Of a DNA stretch of 45,465 nucleotides, positions 39,053-45,465 are shown piece by piece. This DNA comes from Deltaproteobacteria bacterium (lineage in GTDB: Bacteria; Desulfobacterota; Desulfobacteria; Desulfobacterales; Desulfosalsimonadaceae). Under the pieces are notes generated by a model, which saw only the letters and a list, made by a program, of their open reading frames with translations, did no database searches and was not told where the DNA came from. How positions within the stretch are numbered: position 1 is the stretch's first letter; every line of letters begins with the position of its first letter. Location of the stretch: assembly GCA_013151835.1 (NCBI GenBank), contig JAADHK010000118.1, positions 1-45,465 of the forward strand, written 5' to 3'. A program made the translations under genes and the position numbers.

Positions 39053-41162
39053 GCTTGACGCCATATTCTGTCCCAAGACTGTCGCTGTGGTGGGTGCGTC
39101 ATCCACCCCGGGAAAGGTCGGGCATGATATATTCAAAAACCTGTTAAGAGGCGAATTCAAGGGGACGATCTATCCCGTCAATCCAAAGGCCAGATCGATC
39201 CTGTGCGTCCGATGCTATCCGTCTGTTTTAGATATTCCAGATAAGATCGACCTGGCCATGATAATTCTCCCACCGAAAATCGCCGCCGCAACCGTGCAGG
39301 ACTGTGTGGACAAGGGGGTCAAGGGGATTGTCATCGTCTCGGCCGGATTCAAGGAGGTCGGTGGAGAGGGCGCTAAGATAGAGTCTCAAATTGCGGAAAT
39401 TTGCCGCGAGGCGGGGGTAAGGCTCGTCGGGCCCAACTGCCTCGGGGTCATAAACCCGAGCGCCGAGGTGAGGTTAAACGCCAGTTTTTCAACTCATATC
39501 CCTGAAAAAGGGAATATTTCTTTTATATCACAAAGCGGCGCGCTGTGTACCTCCGTGCTTGATTTCGCCGCCGAGCGTGGATTCGGGTTTTCCAAGTTCA
39601 TATCAATTGGAAACAAGGCCGACGTGGACGAACTCGACCTGCTCAGGTATTATCACAAGGACCCGGAAACAGACGTTATCATGATTTACATGGAAGAACT
39701 CAGGCTGCGGCCCGGTTTTATCGAGGAGGCAAGGGAGATTACATCGGGTGAAAAGCCCACCCCGATCCTGGTGATAAAGTCAGGCAAGACCACGGCCGGA
39801 GCCGCTGCCGCAGCCTCCCATACCGGTTCTCTTGCCGGATCGGACGCGGTTTATAACGCCATATTTCACGAGGCCGGGATTATGCGGGTGGACACGGTTG
39901 ACGACCTTTTCGATTTTGCGTCCGCCTTTGCCGCAAACAGGATTCCCGCCGGAAATAGTGTGGCAATTATTACAAACGCAGGGGGGCCGGGGATTATTGC
40001 CACCGACATGACCGAAATGTCCGGCCTTGTACTTGCGAAATTTTCCGAAGAGACCGACAGGCTCCTTCACGAATACCTGCCTCCCACCGCAAACTTCAAC
40101 AATCCCGTGGATGTCATAGGGGATGCCACGCGCGAAAGGTATGAACATGCGCTTGAAACCGTCATAAAGGATGAAGGCGTTGACGGGGTTTTGATGATAC
40201 TTACGCCGCAGTCCATGACCGACGCAATCGGGACCGCCGAGGCCATCGTCGCCACCTATGAAAAGACCGGCAAGCCGATTGTCTGCTGTTTCATGGGTGT
40301 TGTTGACGTGTCTGCCGGGGTTGAACATCTGCGTAAAAATTGCGTCCCGGTTTATGCATTTCCGGAAAACGCTGCCCGTGCCCTGGGACGGCTATACGAT
40401 GCCCGGCGCTGGCTGAACCGACTGATTCTGCCCCAGTTAAACCTTGAATTCGATCGTGAGAAGGCGGCAAGGATCATGGCTGAGGCAAAAGATGCCGGAA
40501 AGACGGTATTGGGGGAGCATGACGGGAGTGAACTCTTGAAATGTTACGGGTTCGACGTGCCGCCCATGGGCGTTGCGCAAAGCGCGGCTGCGGCTGGTGA
40601 CATGGCCGACAAGATGGGGTATCCGGTTGTATTAAAGATCGTATCCCCGCAGATTCTTCATAAGTCGGATGCCGGGGCTGTTAAGGTCGGACTCAAGGAC
40701 AGGGAATCGGTGGCCAATGCCTTTGAGCGTATCATCGAAAATTCCCGTGCCTACAAATCCGATGCCGAGATTACCGGGGTGCTGGTTCAGAAGATGGCCG
40801 ATCCCGGGCTTGAGGTTATCCTGGGCGTGAGTCGCTACCCCGGATTCGGGCATTTATTGATGTTCGGGTTCGGCGGGATTTACGTGGAGCTTTTCAAAAA
40901 TGTCACATTCCGCCTGGCTCCCATAGGACGAAACAATGCCAGGCGGATGATCAGGAGCATCAAGGGGTTTGAGATGCTTAACGGATACAGGGGGAAGCCG
41001 GTTGCGGATATTGAGAAGATCGAACATCTCCTAGTGGGCTTGTCCGCCCTTGTAACCGATTATCCGGAAATAAAGGAACTCGATATCAACCCATTATTCG
41101 TCCACGAGGAAGGCAAGGGGGCCACTGTGGCGGATATCATAATAATGCTGTCGGATTCGTAA
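39045..41162 (+). CDS. ADP-forming acyl/acetyl-CoA synthetase, alpha-beta fusion
   Basis: The 705-residue protein fuses both subunits of the NDP-forming acyl-CoA synthetase. The alpha part (to about residue 455) has FCPKTVAVVGASSTPGKVG (CoA-binding), GPNCLGVINP, SFISQSGALCTSVLDFA and the phospho-histidine segment AAAASHTGSLAGSDAVYNA. The beta part has an ATP-grasp fold with GYPVVLKIVSPQILHKSDAGAVKVGL and GFGGIYVELFKNVTFRLAPI. It interconverts acetyl- or acyl-CoA plus ADP and Pi with acid plus ATP, a substrate-level phosphorylation step. Acyl specificity is unknown; protein acetyltransferase fusions are excluded because no GNAT domain is seen. Its stop codon falls inside a solo repeat end. Confidence 0.92.
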   Translation: MDKLDAIFCPKTVAVVGASSTPGKVGHDIFKNLLRGEFKGTIYPVNPKARSILCVRCYPSVLDIPDKIDLAMIILPPKIAAATVQDCVDKGVKGIVIVSAGFKEVGGEGAKIESQIAEICREAGVRLVGPNCLGVINPSAEVRLNASFSTHIPEKGNISFISQSGALCTSVLDFAAERGFGFSKFISIGNKADVDELDLLRYYHKDPETDVIMIYMEELRLRPGFIEEAREITSGEKPTPILVIKSGKTTAGAAAAASHTGSLAGSDAVYNAIFHEAGIMRVDTVDDLFDFASAFAANRIPAGNSVAIITNAGGPGIIATDMTEMSGLVLAKFSEETDRLLHEYLPPTANFNNPVDVIGDATRERYEHALETVIKDEGVDGVLMILTPQSMTDAIGTAEAIVATYEKTGKPIVCCFMGVVDVSAGVEHLRKNCVPVYAFPENAARALGRLYDARRWLNRLILPQLNLEFDREKAARIMAEAKDAGKTVLGEHDGSELLKCYGFDVPPMGVAQSAAAAGDMADKMGYPVVLKIVSPQILHKSDAGAVKVGLKDRESVANAFERIIENSRAYKSDAEITGVLVQKMADPGLEVILGVSRYPGFGHLLMFGFGGIYVELFKNVTFRLAPIGRNNARRMIRSIKGFEMLNGYRGKPVADIEKIEHLLVGLSALVTDYPEIKELDINPLFVHEEGKGATVADIIIMLSDS

Positions 41163-41168
41163 AAAGTC
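41150..41168. repeat. Solo left end of palindromic element at gene stop
   Basis: GTCGGATTCGTAAAAAGTC differs from the left terminus GATGGACTCGTAAAAAGTC at three of 19 positions. The TAA inside it is the stop codon of the acyl-CoA synthetase. No matching right end follows. Confidence 0.5.
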
Positions 41169-41208
41169 GGCACAGTGGCCGACCCTATACGCTTATTTTC
41201 AACACGTG

Positions 41209-41344
41209 CGGGGATAAACCCCGCCCCTGCAAGGGGTGTCGATGTTGATGCGCGACAAAATATTTCCCCGGCACAATATGGATGTCCGGATCTGCGACAC
41301 CGTGCAAATTGCCTCGGTTGTCGTAGGGGCGGGGTTTATCCCCG
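41209..41344. repeat. REPIN-like inverted doublet of a GGGGATAAACCCC palindrome
   Basis: CGGGGATAAACCCCGCCCCT (41209-41228) is repeated as a perfect reverse complement at 41325-41344. Each arm contains its own small palindrome. A second nested pair, GGTGTCG (41235-41241) and CGACACC (41295-41301), lies inside. Two REP-type units in inverse orientation with a structured spacer are characteristic of REPINs. It lies between the convergent acyl-CoA synthetase and kinase genes and could act as a transcription barrier. Confidence 0.75.
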
Positions 41345-41382
41345 CCCGTTTCCCAAAAAAGTTGACCATAAGGGCGGGGCCT

Positions 41383-43383
41383 TTAAGCACTTTCGATCAT
41401 CTCCCGCACTTTAACGGACAGTTCGCTCAAATTGAACGGCTTCTGGATAAAACCATTGCATCCGGCGGCAAGAATTTCAGCTGCCTGGCCGTTTTTCGGA
41501 TAGCCGGAGGAAAGCAATACCTTCATGCCCGGGGTCAGCGCCCTGATATGTTCATATGTCCGGGTTCCGTTCATTTCCGGCATGATCATGTCTAATATCA
41601 CAAGGTCTATATTCTCTTTTTCTTCCGACAGGATTGCAAGGCCACGGTCCCCGCTTTCGGCGGGCATGACCTTGTAGCCCAGCTCCTCGAGCATGCCGCA
41701 CCCGGTTTCCCGGATGATTTCCTCGTCATCGATAATCAAGATTGTTTCTGTACCGGTAAGCAGCCGGTCGGGGGCTTTTCTCTTTGCTTTCTCGGGCGTA
41801 TTTTCGGAGGCCGGGAGGAGGATATGAAAGATTGTCCCCTTGCCCGGCTCGCTGTATACATCAATATGGCCGCCGTGATTTTTTATTATTCCGTAAGCGG
41901 TTGAAAGCCCGAGCCCCGTCCCTTCCCCCGGTTTTTTAGTGGTAAAGAACGGGTCGAATATTTTTTCAGCCGTTTTCCTGTCCATGCCGGTTCCCGTATC
42001 GGCCACGGATATTTTCAGATAATTGCAGCAGGGGATATCCATGGCGGTTGCCTGCGCATGGGTGATTGCCAAATTCTGTGTCTGAACGACTATCTGGCCT
42101 CCGTCTGGCATTGCCTGCCGTGCATTTACAAACAGGTTCATCATTATCTGCTCGATCTGGCCCTTATCCACGATAACGGGCCAGGCGTTTTTGGCGAACA
42201 TGGTCTTGATGTCGACTTCTTTTCTGGAGCGCGAAAACATTTTGACGCTGTTTGCAAGCAGCCTGTTGATATTTGTTGAACTCTTTTTTGTCGTCCCCCC
42301 CCTGAAAAAGCCCAGGAGCTGGTTGCTGAGTTCCGAGCCGTACCGGATATACTCTTCTATCTTTTCAAGCTTCCGGAATGCGGGATCCGCCGGATCGGTT
42401 TTCATGAGCAAAAGGGAGGTATTGCCCTGTATCGTCATCAGGATATTGTTGAAGTTATGTGCAATGCCACCGGCAAGGGTTGCAATCGCCTCCATTTTCT
42501 GGGCCTGAACCAGCTGTGATCTGAGACGGTTTTCCTCGGTCATGTCACGGATGATCCCTTGATAGCCGATAACCTGTCCATCATCGGACCGTCTCAAAAT
42601 AGATGTCAGGCCGCAATCCATGATTGTTCCGTCAAGTTTCTTGAATTTTACGGGATAGTCCTTCACAAAGCTGTTGTGTCGCATTTCATCCTGGAAGGCG
42701 GTTCTCTGTTCGGGGTTTTCATAAAACTCGGTGATGAGATGCTCTGATAATTCCGCTCTGGATTTGCATCCGAACAGGGAAACCGCAGCCGGATTCGCAT
42801 CCACGAACCGGCCGTCAAAGGATGTGATATAAATCGCGTTGGGCGAAGTTTCGACAATATTTTTGTACCGGGCTTCACTTATTTCAAGAAAACGCTCGGC
42901 CTTCTGGCGCTGCGAGATATCCTTGGATATGCCTATGACCTGGACCAGGCGGCCGTTTTCGCCGATATAGCCCCTGGCAATGATTTCGGCGGGAACAATG
43001 GAGCCGTTTTTATGCCTGTAATCAATGGTCAGCCTGTGCACGGCCGTGGGGCTTTCAAGCCCCTTTTCCACCCGCGCAAGGACATTGTTTAAATAGGTGG
43101 CGATGTGGTCATAGGATTCTTCTGTAATCAGTTTTTTATGTGGGATGTGACTGATTTCCTCCGGCGTGTATCCGATCATGTTGTAGATTGAACTCGTGAT
43201 GAAAACCGTGCTCATATCCGTAAGCGATACGATCCAGACCACGTCCGGGACATGCTTGAACAGCATATTTAACTTTTTTTCGAGTTCCCTGAAGTGTTCA
43301 AGCTCGGTAAGGGCCTGGTCCCTTTGTTTTGTGATCTCGTTGATTCTGTTTTCAAGGTCGTCAATTATTTGATTGTCGGACAT
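41383..43383 (-). CDS. Hybrid PAS sensor histidine kinase with receiver domain
   Basis: The 666-residue cytoplasmic protein lacks membrane helices. An N-terminal coiled coil (about residues 5-40) is followed by PAS 1 (LFKHVPDVVWIVSLTDMSTVFIT) with its PAC end, and PAS 2 (YKNIVETSPNAIYITSFDGRFVDANPAAVSLFG). HisKA has the phospho-His in TLAGGIAHNFNNILM, and HATPase_c has NLFVNARQAMPDGG, DTGTGMDRKTAEKIF and GTGLGLSTAYGI. A C-terminal receiver domain carries IIDDEE and phospho-Asp in LVILDMIMPEM. The NFNNIL H-box is that of kinases with a fused receiver, which often signal through phosphorelay. No DNA-binding output is present. ATG at 43383 (GGTGGA upstream) is preferred to a GTG at 43395. It follows the etfA-like gene by 83 bases. 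Confidence 0.9.
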   Translation of the reverse strand: MSDNQIIDDLENRINEITKQRDQALTELEHFRELEKKLNMLFKHVPDVVWIVSLTDMSTVFITSSIYNMIGYTPEEISHIPHKKLITEESYDHIATYLNNVLARVEKGLESPTAVHRLTIDYRHKNGSIVPAEIIARGYIGENGRLVQVIGISKDISQRQKAERFLEISEARYKNIVETSPNAIYITSFDGRFVDANPAAVSLFGCKSRAELSEHLITEFYENPEQRTAFQDEMRHNSFVKDYPVKFKKLDGTIMDCGLTSILRRSDDGQVIGYQGIIRDMTEENRLRSQLVQAQKMEAIATLAGGIAHNFNNILMTIQGNTSLLLMKTDPADPAFRKLEKIEEYIRYGSELSNQLLGFFRGGTTKKSSTNINRLLANSVKMFSRSRKEVDIKTMFAKNAWPVIVDKGQIEQIMMNLFVNARQAMPDGGQIVVQTQNLAITHAQATAMDIPCCNYLKISVADTGTGMDRKTAEKIFDPFFTTKKPGEGTGLGLSTAYGIIKNHGGHIDVYSEPGKGTIFHILLPASENTPEKAKRKAPDRLLTGTETILIIDDEEIIRETGCGMLEELGYKVMPAESGDRGLAILSEEKENIDLVILDMIMPEMNGTRTYEHIRALTPGMKVLLSSGYPKNGQAAEILAAGCNGFIQKPFNLSELSVKVREMIESA

Positions 43384-43466
43384 ATTTTTATCCACCGGGG
43401 ATATTTCACGGGTTTAGAAGTTGAATTAATGGGTGATGATCCGTGTAGCATATCTTCTCTTCGCTA

Positions 43467-44426
43467 TCAAGCCTGTTCCTTTAGCGCACGGATAAGTTCA
43501 GGCACAAAGACATTTAAATCTTCAATCACGCAAATATCGGCGGCCCGGCATATGGGCGCCTTTGCATCCGTGTTTATTGCCACGACAAATTCCGATCCGC
43601 GCATGCCGGCAATGTGCTGTGACGAGCCTGAAATGCCGCATGCAAGGTAGAGCCTGGGCCTCACGGTCGCGCCTGTTTCTCCCACCTGACGGTTATAGGC
43701 CAGCCATCCCCGGTCGCATACGGGCCGGGAGCCCGCAACCGCTGATCGCGCAAAGAGCGCGGCAAGCTCATTTATAAGAGACAGGTTTTCCTGTTTGCCG
43801 ATACCATTTCCCGCAGCAATTATAGATTCCGCATCCATTAATGAGGCCGCCGGGGCCGGCGCTTCGATTTTTTCGATAAAATCAGAAAAAACGGGCAGGT
43901 ATTCGGAGGTAAGCTCAATTGCAGGCCCCGGCGGTTTTTTTACAGCCGCTTTTTCGGAAAACTCACCTGCGCTCACGGTGAGAAACGCCGGCAATTTCAG
44001 TGCCCGTATGCGCGCGATTTTTTTGCCTGAAAGGACCTGCCGGCCAAACCAGGGACCTTTATCATCTTCCCCGGCATTTTCGATCCCGGTTATACACGCT
44101 CCATTGAACCGGGCTGCAAGCCCTGGGGCAAAATCGATTCCCGTCATGGTGTGGGCGATACATATATAGGCCGGGTCAAGTTGTGGTAAAATATCCGAGA
44201 GGACCGAGATATACATTTCAGGACTGAAATCAGGCCGGCCTGAAACCGTCACCCTGATAACCCGGTCACAGCCGTCGGGTTCCGGCAAGCCGGAATTGAT
44301 CACAAGCGCTGCCGTGGGCAGGCCGGTGATTTTTGAAAGCAGGCCCCCAAAGGCTATGACATCGGATGTGACGGGCCGGATGCCCGTTTCATCCTGTTCG
44401 CATATGATGATGATATTTTCCGGCAT
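43467..44426 (-). CDS. Electron transfer flavoprotein alpha-subunit-like protein (EtfA)
   Basis: The 319-residue product matches EtfA. The N-terminal part is divergent (IIIICEQDETGIRPVTSDVIAFGGLL), while the C-terminal FAD domain is clear: AGSRPVCDRGWLAYNRQVGETGATVRPRLYLACGISGSSQHIAGMRGSEFVVAINTDAKAPI. EtfA with EtfB carries electrons between dehydrogenases and the quinone pool or in bifurcation. EtfB is not adjacent on either side within the window; the upstream side is a promoter region and downstream is a sensor kinase. It may pair with an EtfB elsewhere. No ferredoxin extension is seen. A good sigma-70 promoter lies at 44490-44519. Confidence 0.88.
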   Translation of the reverse strand: MPENIIIICEQDETGIRPVTSDVIAFGGLLSKITGLPTAALVINSGLPEPDGCDRVIRVTVSGRPDFSPEMYISVLSDILPQLDPAYICIAHTMTGIDFAPGLAARFNGACITGIENAGEDDKGPWFGRQVLSGKKIARIRALKLPAFLTVSAGEFSEKAAVKKPPGPAIELTSEYLPVFSDFIEKIEAPAPAASLMDAESIIAAGNGIGKQENLSLINELAALFARSAVAGSRPVCDRGWLAYNRQVGETGATVRPRLYLACGISGSSQHIAGMRGSEFVVAINTDAKAPICRAADICVIEDLNVFVPELIRALKEQA

Positions 44427-44489
44427 TTATTTATCCCATGAATAAATTAAACGGATAAATTTATATTATTTTTTGTAAAGCCTTTGCGA

Positions 44490-44519
44490 ATGATATTCCT
44501 TGCGGTCTGTTTCTGTCAA
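44490..44519 (-). promoter_or_regulatory. Sigma-70 promoter for etfA-like gene
   Basis: On the minus strand a perfect TTGACA (44514-44519), an 18-base spacer and TATCAT (44490-44495) lie 64 bases before the ATG. A divergent TTGACA at 44551-44556 may serve the DUF2520 gene, but its -10 is poor. Confidence 0.55.
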
Positions 44520-44662
44520 TAAAAATAGAACGGCCGCTCGATTTGCCCGGTTGACAGGCATGCAGGGACAATGGTAATTTATTAAGAAAGCAGGGATGGC
44601 GTCTCGTAATGTATTGACGCAGACGGGAAGATAAGGCTGACAACGGCCGGAAGAGAAGCACT

Positions 44663-45465
44663 ATGAAGCCAGGATTTTCAATCATAGGATGCGGGCGCGT
44701 GGGATGCGCCCTGGCAAGGCACCTTGCAGATGCCGGGTATCCGCCCGGCGGATTTTACAGCAGGAGCATTGCTTCGGCCCGCAGGGCCGCCATGCTTGCC
44801 GGGGCCGGGAAAAAGGCGTTCGACCACGAAAAAGAGGCTGTGGCTGATGCCGGTATCATCTTTATCACCACCCCGGACTCGGTAATAGGGGATGCGGCGG
44901 AAAACCTCGCAAAACAGGGTGGCATACAAAAGGGCACCGTCATTCTGCATTGCAGCGGCGCGCTCCCGTCAACCGAGCTTGACTGCTTGAAATCTTTGGG
45001 GGCCGTCACGGGGGCCATGCATCCGCTCCAGAGTTTTGCGTCAAGCAATATGGATGGCAATCCGTTTTCCGGGATCATGATGGCGGTGGAAGGTACGGCG
45101 GGCGGGGTTGAAACCGCGAAAACCATTGTAAAAGACCTGGGCGCCGTCCCGTTTGAAATAAGGACGGACGGCAAAATATTGTATCATTCTGCCGCAGTAT
45201 TGGCATCCAACTATCTTGTGGCTTTAATGGATGCAGCCATATCCTTGATGACTCAGGCCGGAGTAGAACAAACACAGGCATTTTCCATCTTAAAGCCGCT
45301 GGTCTTCGGAACCCTTGCCAACATCGAAGACTCCGGAACTATTGGCGCCCTGACCGGGCCTGTCGCCCGGGGAGACGTAAAGACCGTTGAGCGTCATGTT
45401 GCGCAACTCAGGGAAAAGGCATTGGATATCCTTTCGCTTTATGGAGAGTTGGGCAGGCATACCAT
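44663..45465 (+). CDS. Rossmann-like and DUF2520 domain protein, N-terminal part (cut by window edge)
   Basis: The first 267 residues are in the window and the frame is still open at the right edge. It starts MKPGFSIIGCGRVGCALARHLADAGY, a dinucleotide-binding G-x-G-x-x-G, followed by IIFITTPDSVIGDAAENLA, LHCSGALPSTELD and GAMHPLQSFA. The second half, ILYHSAAVLASNYLVALMDAAISLM and LTGPVARGDVKTVERHV, is the DUF2520 helical dimerisation domain. The overall plan resembles NADP-dependent dehydrogenases such as ketopantoate or pyrroline-carboxylate reductase, but the substrate is unknown. In other genomes it often sits near pantothenate genes; that context is outside this window. The start is supported by GGAAGAGAAG upstream. 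Confidence 0.85.
   Translation, partial: MKPGFSIIGCGRVGCALARHLADAGYPPGGFYSRSIASARRAAMLAGAGKKAFDHEKEAVADAGIIFITTPDSVIGDAAENLAKQGGIQKGTVILHCSGALPSTELDCLKSLGAVTGAMHPLQSFASSNMDGNPFSGIMMAVEGTAGGVETAKTIVKDLGAVPFEIRTDGKILYHSAAVLASNYLVALMDAAISLMTQAGVEQTQAFSILKPLVFGTLANIEDSGTIGALTGPVARGDVKTVERHVAQLREKALDILSLYGELGRHT

Noticed and set aside
41199-41390. Short frames on both strands across the REPIN-like doublet
   Set aside because: They arise from the GGGGATAAACCCC palindrome and have no protein-like features.
44461-44685. 74-codon minus-strand frame across the etfA/DUF2520 intergenic region
   Set aside because: It is antisense to the DUF2520 start and overlaps the etfA promoter; no ribosome-binding site or family.

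Overview
The window reads as a chromosomal segment of a Gram-negative, probably anaerobic bacterium of the Desulfobacterota (Deltaproteobacteria) type. This is inferred from gene content: an ADP-forming acyl-CoA synthetase fusion, SelA, a SAM/haem-branch fusion CobA-HemD next to HemC, a NtrC-type sigma-54 regulator, a tripartite RND metal pump and GmhA. It also carries a repeat family, built on TCGTAAAAAGTC termini, of a kind I associate with this group. It is mostly ordinary core genome. No tRNA, rRNA, CRISPR array, phage or complete IS element was seen.

Layout. 1-6798 (minus strand): a TVP38-flavoprotein fusion, then gyrA-gpsA-small protein-nucleotidyltransferase-radC, with radC cut by the window edge. 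6906-8217 (plus): a SatP-type acetate transporter, one copy of the repeat, and a DUF302 gene. 8462-19788: a heavy-metal response and efflux island. On the minus strand, zraP-like, SHOCT, a small secreted protein, czcC, czcB, czcA, a short-T-loop P-II protein and a lipoprotein are co-directional. Divergent to them are zraS-zraR. A near-perfect -24/-12 promoter lies ahead of zraP, so ZraSR very likely switches on at least the chaperone end of its own island. 19782-25107: pyrF, selA, a degenerate-GGDEF/TPR protein, gmhA and a conserved unknown. 25302-28027: fmdB-like, hemC, cobA-hemD (tetrapyrrole synthesis). 28286-31385: a SapC-family gene, an unknown gene, a DHH phosphoesterase with a tiny downstream ORF, and a fragment of a flavin disulfide reductase gene. 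31492-41162: rlmN, and the translation/RNA cluster ffh-rpsP-khpA-rimM-trmD-methyltransferase-rplS-rnhB-yraN-rsmI followed by an acyl-CoA synthetase. 41383-45465: a hybrid PAS sensor kinase, an EtfA-like protein without a neighbouring EtfB, and a partial Rossmann/DUF2520 gene.

The most interesting thing is a family of about 160-bp palindromic insertion elements. There are three full copies (7499-7658, 29953-30113, 37583-37749) and several solo ends. Each full copy folds as one long hairpin with 19-bp terminal inverted repeats. Two copies sit between exact 6-bp direct repeats (AAACTT, AAAGAT), and their arms have changed in a compensated way. Removing copy 3 restores a continuous RnhB reading frame with a different C-terminus that stops just ahead of yraN. 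So the element has replaced the end of a conserved housekeeping protein. Removing copy 2 likewise restores the end of a tiny ORF behind the DHH gene. Solo ends coincide with the stop codons of rlmN and the acyl-CoA synthetase gene. A second, unrelated palindromic doublet (REPIN-like, 41209-41344) separates the acyl-CoA synthetase and kinase genes.
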